DNA from: Selenomonadales bacterium
GTDB lineage: Bacteria > Bacillota > Clostridia > Christensenellales > QALW01
DNA: 7,719 bases
Direction of reading: 5' to 3'
Assembly (NCBI GenBank): GCA_003150515.1
Contig: QALW01000006.1
Coordinates: 1 to 7,719, forward strand
Part shown: positions 1-6,385 of the stretch, one piece after another
Position numbering within the stretch: position 1 is the first letter of the stretch
Layout: each line of letters starts with the position of its first letter
Translations under genes and position numbers: made by a program
The notes under the pieces: model-generated
What the model was told of the DNA's origin: nothing
Seen by the model: only the letters and a program-made list of their open reading frames with translations
The model's database searches: none

Positions 1-25
1 ATAATCATTCGGGCTGGATTCTAAG

Positions 26-98
26 CGCGCCCGGCGCCCGGGCGTGAGCCCGGGCGCAATTATATCACCCCGCCCGCGCCCCCTTTTGAGCGCCGCCG
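26..98. repeat. 73-bp dispersed palindromic repeat, copy 1
   Basis: This stretch matches 3131-3203 at 68 of 73 positions. It carries a perfect 10-bp GC-only stem (34-43 with 48-57) closed by the tetraloop GTGA on the plus strand, then an AT-rich spacer and a conserved GC-rich tail containing cccttttgagcgccgccg. It lies 47 bases past the stop codon of the minus-strand gene at 146-532. No T-run follows the stem on the minus strand, so it does not look like a standard intrinsic terminator. A REP-like extragenic palindrome is the simplest reading. Confidence 0.8.
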
Positions 99-145
99 CA
101 AGGTTAGCAAAATCCGACAGGCTTAAGGGCGTGCGCCGCAAAGGC

Positions 146-532
146 CTAGAGCGTGAGCCCGGGCGGACAAATAACTACCCCGTCAAAGCCCTGCGCCTTT
201 AAGAGCTCTAAGGAGGGAAGCTGTTCGGGGGCGGTCAGCTGCACGGCCCGGATAAAGCGGCCTATGGCCTTAACGGTGGTTCTGGGCGGCTCGCCCGCGC
301 TCAAAGTTTGGGCTATATCCCAGCAAACTCCCGCGCCGTTCATGCCCGAGAGCAGCTTTTTTAATTTGTCCGAATCGGCCAGCGGCCCCGAAGTGAGCAG
401 CAGGGGAAGCGCTCCGGCGTCCAGGGCGGCCGCGTAATTTTTGCGCGCTTCATCTGCGTCCGGAACGTTTATAAGGCAAATTTCTCCCCGCTCCAGTTCA
501 GGATAAACGCATGCGCGGGCAATGTAATTCAT
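146..532 (-). CDS. Short degenerate TIM-barrel (sugar isomerase/epimerase-like) protein
   Basis: This predicted 128-residue soluble protein resembles the C-terminal half of the AP-endonuclease-2/xylose-isomerase-like TIM-barrel superfamily. Two stretches support this: GVCWDIAQ (residues 68-75), like the usual GVCWDxxH strand, and IGRFIRAVQL (90-99), like the usual IRHVHLKD strand. A closing strand follows (GFDGVVIC, 115-122). Full family members are about 250-300 residues, so the N-terminal half is absent. The metal-ligand histidines are replaced: Q75 where H is expected, and A96/Q98 where HVH is expected. It may therefore be non-catalytic or a decaying remnant. ATG at 532 is chosen over the upstream TTG at 559 because GAGAGG lies 9 bases before it. 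The last codons coincide with a 15-base piece of the nearby 73-bp repeat. It is the last gene of the minus-strand series, 207 bases after gltX. The fold assignment is moderately sure; the function is unknown. Confidence 0.55.
   Translation of the reverse strand: MNYIARACVYPELERGEICLINVPDADEARKNYAAALDAGALPLLLTSGPLADSDKLKKLLSGMNGAGVCWDIAQTLSAGEPPRTTVKAIGRFIRAVQLTAPEQLPSLELLKAQGFDGVVICPPGLTL
151..165. repeat. 15-bp fragment of the 73-bp repeat inside a coding end
   Basis: The sequence gcgtgagcccgggcg is identical to 42-56 in copy 1 of the 73-bp repeat. It encodes the last residues of the minus-strand TIM-barrel-like protein, just before its TAG stop. It could be a partial repeat insertion that reshaped the C-terminus. 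Confidence 0.6.
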
Positions 533-739
533 TATTGATAACCTCTCTTTTAATACCAAAGCTCTAGTTAAAGCCGGGAGCCTGCGCCTAAGCCGGGGCT
601 ATGCGGCGCGGGTGGGTTTATATTAATGGGCGCCCTGAAAAAACAGGGGGGAACGGCTGAACAGGGAACCTAAGAGAGCAGGGGGGAAAATCAGGCCTAT
701 GGGCGCCCTCCTTTAAAGGGCGGGCGCGCCCCGCCGGCA
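533..739. other. Intergenic region between gltX and the TIM-barrel-like gene
   Basis: No gene is seen here. The 11-mer atgggcgccct occurs at 626-636 and 699-709, and the 10-mer cagggggaa-type sequence (six G) at 644-653 and 679-688. The two pairs lie in mirrored order. The hairpin ggcggg-cgcgc-cccgcc sits at 719-735, right after the gltX stop, and may help end that transcript, though no clear T-run follows. A weak -10-like TATAAA lies on the minus strand at 622-617, without a convincing -35, so a promoter for the downstream small gene is only possible. Confidence 0.5.
703..724 (+). repeat. 22-bp palindromic repeat unit, copy a
   Basis: It starts gcgccctcc, has an AT centre (TTTAAA) and ends gggcggg. 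It matches the minus strand of 3037-3058 at 19 of 22 positions, with all three mismatches in the AT centre. It lies just downstream of the minus-strand gltX gene. Confidence 0.6.
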
Positions 740-2191
740 TTATTGCGCTTCCTTAAGCAGGGCTATGCCGCTTAAAAGCCGCTTAAGAGTCTCCTCCCGG
801 CCCAGCAATGCCGCTAATTCTACGGCGCCCCCGGGCGTAGAGGGCAGCCCCGAAAGAGCTACGCGCACCGGCCAGAGCACCTGTCCGTTTTTTAAGTTAT
901 TGTCCTGAGCAAGATTAATCAGACAGTCATGTATGCTTTCCTCATTAAATGGTTCCAGATTCTTAAGAGCCGGAAGAACCAGTTCCAGCGAGCGCATAGC
1001 GTCCGCGGGAGTCAGCTTGAATTTCTTATGCGCATAGAGCTCGGGGGAATGCGGCGCCACCTGAGGCAGAAAATCCACCTTTTCAGGGATTTCGCTGAAG
1101 CATTCAATCCTGCTCTGCATCAGCCGGGACAGCTTGTCATAATCGTATTTGCCTTTAACTGCGCTTTTTTCATACCAGGGGCGGGCCAGCGCTGAGAATT
1201 CTTCAAAGGGAAGCGCCTTGATATATTCGCCGTTCATCCATCTGAGCTTTAACGGATCGAATAAAGCGGGTGATTTAGAGATGTTCTCCAGGGAAAAAGC
1301 CTCTATAAGCTCGGGCATGGAGAAAATTTCCTGATTGGTGCCCGGATTCCAGCCCAACAGGGCTATATAGTTGATTATGGCCTGGGGCAGGAAGCCCTTG
1401 GCGCATAAATCCTGATAGCTCGCGTCCCCGTTGCGCTTGGAGAGCTTGTTGTGCGCGTCCTTCATTATAAGGGGCAGATGCACATAAACAGGTTCTTTCC
1501 AGCCAAAGGCGTTATAGAGCAGGGTGTATTTCGGAGAGCTGGAAAGGTATTCGCTGCCCCGGAGCACATGAGTGATTTCCATCAGATGGTCGTCTATTAC
1601 GTTGGCAAAGTTATAAGTGGGTAGCCCGTCCGCCTTGATAAGAATCATATCGTCCAGCGTAGAGCAGTCCACGGTTATATCTCCGTAAACTACGTCCTTA
1701 AAGCCGACCGTGCCTGAAACGGGCGTATTCTGACGGATGACAAAGGGCTCTCCCGAAGCGGCGCGCCTTTTAGCTTCGGCCAGAGGTATGCTGGCGCAGT
1801 GCTTATCGTATTTAAAGACCTGGCCATGCGCTTCCGCTTCCTGACGCCGGGCTTCCAATTCCTCCTGAGAGCAGAAGCAATAGTATGCATGGCCCTGCTC
1901 TACTAATTGAAGCGCGTATTTCATATAGAGCTCCCTGCGCTGAGATTGAATATAGGGGCCCCTCCCTCCGTCCTTATCCGGCCCTTCATCATAGATTATG
2001 CCCGTTTGAGCCAGCGTGTCATATATAACTGAAAGCGCCTGGGGAACATAACGCTGCTGGTCGGTATCCTCTATGCGAAGAATGAAACTGCCGCCCTGAC
2101 TGCGGGCGAACAGATAGCCGTACAGGGCGGTGCGCAGATTGCCTATGTGCATATAGCCCGTGGGGCTGGGCGCGTAACGAACTCTTACCAT
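740..2191 (-). CDS. gltX: Glutamyl-tRNA synthetase
   Basis: This class I aminoacyl-tRNA synthetase attaches glutamate to tRNA-Glu in the cytoplasm using ATP. The 483 residues are a normal bacterial length. The N-terminal Rossmann fold shows YAPSPTGYMHIGN (residues 6-18, HIGH-type signature) and LRIEDTD (38-44). A likely zinc site follows (C105, C107, Y128, C132). The KMSKS-type loop is KLSKR (249-253), preceded by the conserved IDDHLMEITHVLRG region. The C-terminal part is the helical anticodon-binding region, with PVRVALSG at 441-448. ATG at 2191 has AAAGGG 8 bases upstream and gives the canonical N-terminus. It begins 3 bases after the stop of the membrane-protein gene, so the two are co-transcribed. 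No gatCAB is present here, so whether it also charges tRNA-Gln cannot be judged. Confidence 0.97.
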   Translation of the reverse strand: MVRVRYAPSPTGYMHIGNLRTALYGYLFARSQGGSFILRIEDTDQQRYVPQALSVIYDTLAQTGIIYDEGPDKDGGRGPYIQSQRRELYMKYALQLVEQGHAYYCFCSQEELEARRQEAEAHGQVFKYDKHCASIPLAEAKRRAASGEPFVIRQNTPVSGTVGFKDVVYGDITVDCSTLDDMILIKADGLPTYNFANVIDDHLMEITHVLRGSEYLSSSPKYTLLYNAFGWKEPVYVHLPLIMKDAHNKLSKRNGDASYQDLCAKGFLPQAIINYIALLGWNPGTNQEIFSMPELIEAFSLENISKSPALFDPLKLRWMNGEYIKALPFEEFSALARPWYEKSAVKGKYDYDKLSRLMQSRIECFSEIPEKVDFLPQVAPHSPELYAHKKFKLTPADAMRSLELVLPALKNLEPFNEESIHDCLINLAQDNNLKNGQVLWPVRVALSGLPSTPGGAVELAALLGREETLKRLLSGIALLKEAQ

Positions 2192-2194
2192 AAT

Positions 2195-2989
2195 TTAATC
2201 CCTTTCTTCTATCGCCGGAGAATCGGAGGCGCTGTCCTTCTGAACGGCGGCCTTGAATTTCCTGCCGTGTTTTTTAAAGATAAAGCCTATGACCGCCATA
2301 ATCAGGGCGCCGACCACGTCTACTATTATATCCTTCATGGTGTCGTTAAGCGCGGCCCGGCCCAATTTGAGGGTTCCGTCCTCAAAGGCGTATTTCTGCA
2401 TGTTCAGCTTCATTATACTGTCTATGGTGTATTCGTATATTTCCCAGACGGCGCCCGCCGCCACGGCGAAGCAGAATCCGAAAAAAGCTATGAAAAACGG
2501 GCTTAATTCCACTTTGGAATTAGGCGAATCGCTGAGCAGCTCGGCAATTGTAAAGCCCAGAGCGCCCAGCATGGCTCCGCTGAAGGTATGCAGCATGGTG
2601 TCCCAATGAGGGACGGCGTAATAAAAATTGCGCACTTCGCCTAAATAGATTGCGCAGTATAAAAATATGAAATAGAGCACGAACATATAGCCCGGTATGG
2701 CCAGATTAAATTTCTTTTTTATCAAGGAGGGCAGGAACATAACCACTATGCCCAGGCAGCATTGAACCAGCATAAGCTGGTAATCGCTTTTGATTTTAAT
2801 GCTTTCGTCCCCTTCGGGCCTGGTTTCGGGAGCGTTTATGTAGCGGAGTATTGTAAAAACAATGGAGAACAGCAGGGAGGCGAACAGAATAAGGCCTATA
2901 ATCTGCTGGGCGTCCAGCTTCCGCCTGCGGGGAGCTTTTTCCGGGGGCTGCCCTGAAGCGGAGGACGCGGGAGAAGTATTCTTTTTCAT
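2195..2989 (-). CDS. YjdF/DUF2238-like integral membrane protein
   Basis: This 264-residue polytopic membrane protein has a basic, proline-rich cytoplasmic-type N-terminus (about 1-27). About six membrane segments follow, near residues 30-50, 72-90, 97-118, 133-151, 164-181 and 220-238. Polar residues lie in or beside the later segments: H128, D130 and H134 in HWDTMLH, E183 and E186 in WEIYEY, and D216, D220 and D224 in NDTMKDIIVD. This pattern resembles the uncharacterised DUF2238/YjdF family, where similar H/D/E residues are conserved. A buried metal or catalytic site is plausible but unproven. AGGAGG sits 9 bases before ATG at 2989, fixing the start. It leads a two-gene unit with gltX (3-base gap), but pairing with a tRNA synthetase does not by itself suggest a role. 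Family assignment is from motif memory; the biochemical function is unknown. Confidence 0.8.
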   Translation of the reverse strand: MKKNTSPASSASGQPPEKAPRRRKLDAQQIIGLILFASLLFSIVFTILRYINAPETRPEGDESIKIKSDYQLMLVQCCLGIVVMFLPSLIKKKFNLAIPGYMFVLYFIFLYCAIYLGEVRNFYYAVPHWDTMLHTFSGAMLGALGFTIAELLSDSPNSKVELSPFFIAFFGFCFAVAAGAVWEIYEYTIDSIMKLNMQKYAFEDGTLKLGRAALNDTMKDIIVDVVGALIMAVIGFIFKKHGRKFKAAVQKDSASDSPAIEERD

Positions 2990-3036
2990 TTTTGGCTACC
3001 TCCTGATTTATTTTTTAGGTTGCAGTTTGGGGGCGC

Positions 3037-3058
3037 CCCGCCCTTAAGCGGAGGGCGC
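3037..3058 (-). repeat. 22-bp palindromic repeat unit, copy b
   Basis: On the minus strand this unit reads gcgccctcc, then an AT centre (gcttaa), then gggcggg. It matches 703-724 at 19 of 22 positions in the opposite orientation. It forms most of a bulged stem in the probable leader of the membrane-protein gene, about 45-70 bases upstream of its start. Confidence 0.6.
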
Positions 3059-3130
3059 GCAATGTATAGAGCAAGCTTAGGCGTTTTGGAGATTTACGGG
3101 GGGCAGGAAAGCTATATTTTCTTTTCAGGC

Positions 3131-3203
3131 CGCGCCCGGCGCCCGGGCTTACGCCCGGGCGCATTTATATAACCCCGCCCGCGCCCCCTTTTGAGCGCCG
3201 CCG
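3131..3203. repeat. 73-bp dispersed palindromic repeat, copy 2
   Basis: This is the second copy of the element at 26-98. The 10-bp stem (3139-3148 with 3153-3162) is identical, but the loop reads TTAC on the plus strand, which is GTAA on the minus strand. It begins 7 bases beyond the argS stop, in the same orientation relative to its upstream gene as copy 1. No T-run follows on the minus strand. It may stabilise the 3' end of the argS transcript, or it may be a mobile extragenic palindrome. Confidence 0.8.
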
Positions 3204-3210
3204 GGGGGCT

Positions 3211-4914
3211 TTACATTCTGTCGGGAGCTTCTATGCCGGCCAGGCTGAGGCCAGTGCGCAGCACCTGCCGCACGGCCGCTGTGAGCATTAATTTGGCCGC
3301 GGTCTGGGCGGGCTCCCCTTCCAGGATTCTATGCTCGAAATAATATTTATTATAGGCCTGGGCCAGACTGATTGCATGATGAAGCAGTATGGAGGGCTCG
3401 TATTTTTCGGCCGCCGTCCGGACAACGGAGGGGAACGATTCCAAAAGGGCGATTATGCTGCCCGCTTCGTCATTTTCCAGCGCGGAGAAATCGGCGTTAA
3501 CGGGAGCCAGGGCCTGGCTTTCGCTTAAATTGGCCTTGGCCAGAACGCTTGTGCACCGAACGTGGGTGTACTGCACGTACGGTCCGGTTTCCCCGTCGAA
3601 ATTCAAAGCTCTGTCCCACCAGAAATCCACATCCTTTATGCGGCTGGAATATAAATCATAGAATATGACCGCGCCTACTCCTACCTGCCGGGCAATCTGC
3701 TCTTTATTTTCCAGGCTGGGATTTTTTTCGTTTATAAGAGCAAGGGCCTTATTAATGGCCTTGTTGAGAAACTCCTCCAGATATACCACCTGCCCTTTGC
3801 GGGTGGAAAGAGTCTGCCCTTCAAAGCTGACCATGCCGAAGGGCACATGCACTAAATCTTTAGCCCAGGGCCGGCCCATGAGCTCCAGCACCTTAAACAC
3901 CTGCTTAAAATGCAGGGTTTGCTGATAGGCGACCACATACAGGCATTTATAGAAATCATATTCCTGCTTGCGATATATGGCCGCGGCTATATCCCGCGTG
4001 GAATAAAGGCTGGCGCCGTCCTTTTTAATTATAATGCAGGGGGGCATGGAGTAATCGTCTAATTTTACCACCTGCGCGCCCTCGCTTTCTTCCAGCAGCC
4101 CCTTTTGTTCCAATTCGGCCACTACCGCCTGCCATTTATCCTTATAAAAGCTTTCTCCGGCATAGGAATCAAAGGTTATGCCCAGGAGGGAATATATGCG
4201 GGCTACGTCCCGCAGGGTAATCTCCTTAAACCATGTGAAGATTTCCACGGCCTCCTGATCGTCGTCCTCAATTTTCTTGAACCAGGCGCGGGCCTCGTCC
4301 TCCAGGGCCTGGTCAGCCTCCTGATTGAAGCGGACGTAAAGCTTTACCAATTCGTCTATGCCGGCGCGCTCCACCTCCTGGCGGCTGCCCCAAAGCTTAT
4401 AAGCGCAGATGAGCTTGCCGAACTGAGTGCCCCAGTCGCCCAGATGGTTAATGCCTACGCATTTATAGCCCAGGAAATTATAAAGCCTGTAGAGGGAATG
4501 GCCCAGGGCGGTGGTGGTGAGATGCCCGATATGGCATTTTTTCGCGATATTTATGGAGGAATAATCTATGCATATGGTTTTATTTGCGCCCTCGTCCGAG
4601 CCGCCGTATCGCGCGCCCTGTTCCGCTATGCATTCCAGAACGCTCCGGGCGCGGCTCAATCGCTCTATATAAAAATTGAGATAGCCGCCGGCGCTTTCTA
4701 TTCTGCTTATAAAGGTCGGTTTTTCAATATCTGCGGCCAATTGGGCCGAGATGGCCTGGGGAGGCTTGCGCATAATTTTGGCCAATTTAAAGCAGGGCAG
4801 GGCGTAATCGCCCATTTCAGGCTGAGGGGGGATTTCCAGAAAGCCTTCCAGCTCTTCGGCCGGCACGCCGGCAGCCTGAGCGGCCAGATTTGCGATTTCC
4901 TTTTTATAATCCAT
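3211..4914 (-). CDS. argS: Arginyl-tRNA synthetase
   Basis: This class I synthetase attaches arginine to tRNA-Arg in the cytoplasm. The 567 residues are typical. The N-terminal additional domain (about 1-85) ends in GGYLNFYI. The catalytic core has HIGH at 128-131, the conserved INHLGDWGTQFGKL (155-168), the STRKG form of the KMSKS loop (370-374) and GETGPYVQYTHVR (441-453). A DALR-type helical anticodon-binding domain fills about 455-567 and ends in the usual PDRM/PERM-like terminus. The residues before HIGH read AKKC where related enzymes usually have AKPF or AKPL, so the common proline is missing. GGAGG lies 10 bases before ATG at 4914. It lies 210 bases downstream of uppP and has a short palindromic leader. 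The identity is essentially certain; the effect of the substitution is unknown. Confidence 0.97.
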   Translation of the reverse strand: MDYKKEIANLAAQAAGVPAEELEGFLEIPPQPEMGDYALPCFKLAKIMRKPPQAISAQLAADIEKPTFISRIESAGGYLNFYIERLSRARSVLECIAEQGARYGGSDEGANKTICIDYSSINIAKKCHIGHLTTTALGHSLYRLYNFLGYKCVGINHLGDWGTQFGKLICAYKLWGSRQEVERAGIDELVKLYVRFNQEADQALEDEARAWFKKIEDDDQEAVEIFTWFKEITLRDVARIYSLLGITFDSYAGESFYKDKWQAVVAELEQKGLLEESEGAQVVKLDDYSMPPCIIIKKDGASLYSTRDIAAAIYRKQEYDFYKCLYVVAYQQTLHFKQVFKVLELMGRPWAKDLVHVPFGMVSFEGQTLSTRKGQVVYLEEFLNKAINKALALINEKNPSLENKEQIARQVGVGAVIFYDLYSSRIKDVDFWWDRALNFDGETGPYVQYTHVRCTSVLAKANLSESQALAPVNADFSALENDEAGSIIALLESFPSVVRTAAEKYEPSILLHHAISLAQAYNKYYFEHRILEGEPAQTAAKLMLTAAVRQVLRTGLSLAGIEAPDRM

Positions 4915-5124
4915 AATTTAACTTCCTCCGTAAAACGGGCCCGGGCGGATAAGCGGGGGCCGAGCGAATCATATTTATTTTGGGAACGGGTTCCGGAGAG
5001 CCGCGCCTATAAGCCCAGCCTGCTTTTATTCAGGCGAGGCGCGCATAAAACGGGCCCGGCAAGGGCGGCCGGCAAGCTTTTATTCGGGATTTTTAATTTT
5101 TCGCGCGCCGGCCGGCGGGAAAAA
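4915..5124. other. Intergenic region between uppP and argS
   Basis: No gene is seen. The 14-mer taaaacgggcccgg occurs at 4931-4944 and 5046-5059, and gcttttattc at 5022-5031 and 5076-5085. A two-part stem (CGCGCCT 5002-5008 with AGGCGCG 5037-5043, inner GCCTG 5018-5022 with CAGGC 5031-5035) lies in the argS leader. A dyad ggaac-gg-gttcc sits at 4983-4994. A -10-like TATGAT is on the minus strand at 4973-4968, but the -35 position (CCGGAA) is poor. A symmetrical stretch ATTTTT...AAAAAT around a GC-rich palindrome (about 5099-5124) borders the uppP stop and may act as a weak terminator. No T-box signature was recognised. Confidence 0.45.
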
Positions 5125-5958
5125 TCAAAGCTTGCCCAGCAGCCCGAATACTATTAATATAATAATGCCCAGGGCTATGCGGTAATAGCCGAAGGGTTTG
5201 AAATCATGCTTTTTAATAAAATTCATAAGGAAGCGGATGGCCGCGAGAGAGACCAAAAAGGCGGTGACGCAGCCAATAAGGAGTATGGCCAGCTCCATGC
5301 CTGTAAAATCAAAGCCGAATTTTAAGAGTTTTAAGGCGCTGGCTCCAAACATAACGGGCACGGCCAGAAAGAAAGAAAATTCCGCCGCGGCGGTGCGGGA
5401 AAGGCCGAAGAGCATGGCGCCTATGATGGTCGCGCCTGAGCGGGAAGTGCCGGGAATAAGGGCGAGCACCTGCGCGCAGCCTATGGCCAGAGCGAGCTGC
5501 CAGCTTATTTGTTTGACAGAGTCAACTTTAGGCTGGAGCTTTTTATTGCGGTTTTCCACCAGTATAAAGAGCACGCCGTAAATTATAAGGGTTATGGCTA
5601 TGGTCAGGGAATTATAAAAGAGGCTGTTTATTTGTTTGTCAAAGAGCAGGCCGATAACGCCCGCGGGGATTATGCCTATTATCACCTTGCCCCAGAGGGA
5701 AAAGGTGTCCCGTTTTTCCTCGGAGCTTTTTTTAGGGGAAAAGGGATTGAGCTTATGAAAGAAGAGGACGACCACGGCAAGTATGGAGCCCAGCTGAATG
5801 ACCACCTCGAACATCTCCATAAATTCGGCTGAAACCGAGAGATTTATTATTTCGTTTGCCAGAATCATATGGCCGGTGCTGCTTATGGGCAGCCATTCGG
5901 TTATACCCTGAATTATGCCGAGGAATACGGCTTTTAAAAGTTCTAAGACAGTTTCCAT
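5125..5958 (-). CDS. uppP: Undecaprenyl-diphosphatase
   Basis: This membrane enzyme removes a phosphate from undecaprenyl pyrophosphate, recycling the lipid carrier used for peptidoglycan and surface polysaccharides; higher dosage confers bacitracin resistance in known cases. The 277 residues match the usual length of about 270. Both family signatures are present: Q17xxxE21 followed by PISSTGH (24-30, with H30), and PGTSRSG (169-175, with R173). Hydrophobic segments are spread across the protein, for example 52-68, 91-107, 118-134, 192-211, 222-242 and 258-275. ATG at 5958 gives the family-typical N-terminus; the longer frame from TTG at 6141 adds an arginine- and proline-rich stretch unlike the family. 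Near the start only AGGG at a 12-base distance is seen, while a good AAGGAG lies 26 bases away. A near-consensus promoter lies about 250 bases upstream. The gene faces a glycosyltransferase across the palindrome array. Confidence 0.96.
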   Translation of the reverse strand: METVLELLKAVFLGIIQGITEWLPISSTGHMILANEIINLSVSAEFMEMFEVVIQLGSILAVVVLFFHKLNPFSPKKSSEEKRDTFSLWGKVIIGIIPAGVIGLLFDKQINSLFYNSLTIAITLIIYGVLFILVENRNKKLQPKVDSVKQISWQLALAIGCAQVLALIPGTSRSGATIIGAMLFGLSRTAAAEFSFFLAVPVMFGASALKLLKFGFDFTGMELAILLIGCVTAFLVSLAAIRFLMNFIKKHDFKPFGYYRIALGIIILIVFGLLGKL

Positions 5959-5990
5959 ATAAAAATTACGCCCTGAGACGGGCACTCCTT
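5959..5990 (-). promoter_or_regulatory. Distant uppP ribosome binding site with intervening hairpin
   Basis: On the minus strand AAGGAG (5990-5985) lies 26 bases before the uppP ATG, too far for direct use. Between them GCCC (5983-5980) and GGGC (5973-5970) can pair around a 6-base loop, extendable by two G-U pairs. Folding would bring AAGGAG to about 9-11 bases from ATG. The weak AGGG nearer the start overlaps the hairpin arm. Confidence 0.4.
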
Positions 5991-6207
5991 TATTAATTTC
6001 AGACGGGCGCTTAAAGCGGAGAATTTTATGAGGCGCGGGGCGCTCCGGAGGGGCGCGGCATGCGTATGGATTTCTGCGCGCGGGGGAATAAATTCGGCCG
6101 GCGGCAAAGGCGGGGCGTATGATTGAGCGGCCCGCGGGCAACGCTTATAAGCCCTGGAAGCGCTTTAAGGGCGCGCAAAGGCTGGGCGCGGCGGCTTTTG
6201 ACGCTTA
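5959..6207 (-). promoter_or_regulatory. Long GC-rich leader of uppP
   Basis: If transcription starts about 7 bases after the -10 box, near 6207, uppP has a leader of roughly 250 nucleotides. It is rich in short GC palindromes (for example around 6007-6017 and 6148-6176) and contains no convincing ORF or recognised riboswitch. Its last part contains a direct repeat of gcccgtct on the minus strand and a distant Shine-Dalgarno site. Confidence 0.45.
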
Positions 6208-6213
6208 AGACAT

Positions 6214-6242
6214 ATTTTACAATAGCATAGGAGGGTTGTCAA
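6214..6242 (-). promoter_or_regulatory. Sigma-A-type promoter for uppP
   Basis: On the minus strand, TTGACA (6242-6237) is followed by a 17-base spacer and TAAAAT (6219-6214). The -35 is a perfect match, the -10 matches five of six bases and the spacing is optimal. It directs transcription toward uppP, with a predicted start near 6207. Hairpin A begins 21 bases upstream of its -35. Confidence 0.8.
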
Positions 6243-6262
6243 CCTTGCAAGAGTTCAGGAAT

Positions 6263-6331
6263 TCAGCGCGGGAGTGGTTTTGGGCCGCCTGCGCTTTTTG
6301 CGCAGGCGGCCCAAAACCACTCCCGCGCTGA
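6263..6331. repeat. Perfect 32-bp hairpin (palindrome A)
   Basis: The arms 6263-6294 and 6300-6331 are exact reverse complements, separated by a 5-base TTTTT loop. The stem is too long and too perfect to be chance. There is no T-run after it on either strand; the T-run is the loop itself. It is the first unit of a three-unit array between two divergent promoters. Confidence 0.95.
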
Positions 6332-6332
6332 G

Positions 6333-6382
6333 GCTTAATGCGCGTCCCCGCCCAATTTATTGGGGGGGGACGCGCATTAAGC
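6333..6382. repeat. 22-bp hairpin with one mismatch (palindrome B)
   Basis: Arms 6333-6354 and 6361-6382 pair at 21 of 22 positions; the only mismatch is G6350 opposite G6365. The apical atttat can add two A-T pairs. One base separates it from palindrome A and three bases from palindrome C. Confidence 0.92.
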
Positions 6383-6385
6383 GCT

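Larger units (their letters stand above)
2990..3210. other. Intergenic region between argS and the membrane-protein gene
   Basis: No gene is seen in these 221 bases. They contain copy 2 of the 73-bp repeat (3131-3203), a second GC-rich hairpin (GCGCCC and CGC at 3033-3041 pairing with GCG and GGGCGC at 3048-3058, with a 2-base bulge), and the strong AGGAGG site for the downstream gene. No confident -35/-10 pair was found on the minus strand. A promoter is nevertheless likely here unless argS reads through. Confidence 0.5.

Noticed and set aside
533..559. Upstream TTG start for the TIM-barrel-like gene
   Set aside because: The GAGAGG site lies within this stretch and is spaced correctly for ATG at 532.
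3139..3162. Intrinsic terminator of argS in the 73-bp repeat
   Set aside because: The stem is strong, but no T-run follows it on the minus strand, so a standard rho-independent terminator is not supported.
26..3203. CRISPR array from the repeated GC-rich units
   Set aside because: The copies are 3 kb apart, lie at gene ends and have no regular spacers.
4915..5124. T-box leader for argS
   Set aside because: No match to the conserved T-box antiterminator sequence was found, and there is no clear terminator/antiterminator pair.
4105..5157. 350-codon open frame on the plus strand
   Set aside because: It lies antisense to argS and its leader, has no recognisable domain, and its length is explained by the strong codon bias of argS.
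5959..6141. N-terminal extension of UppP from TTG at 6141
   Set aside because: The extra 61 residues are basic and low complexity, unlike any UppP N-terminus; the family-typical start is ATG at 5958.
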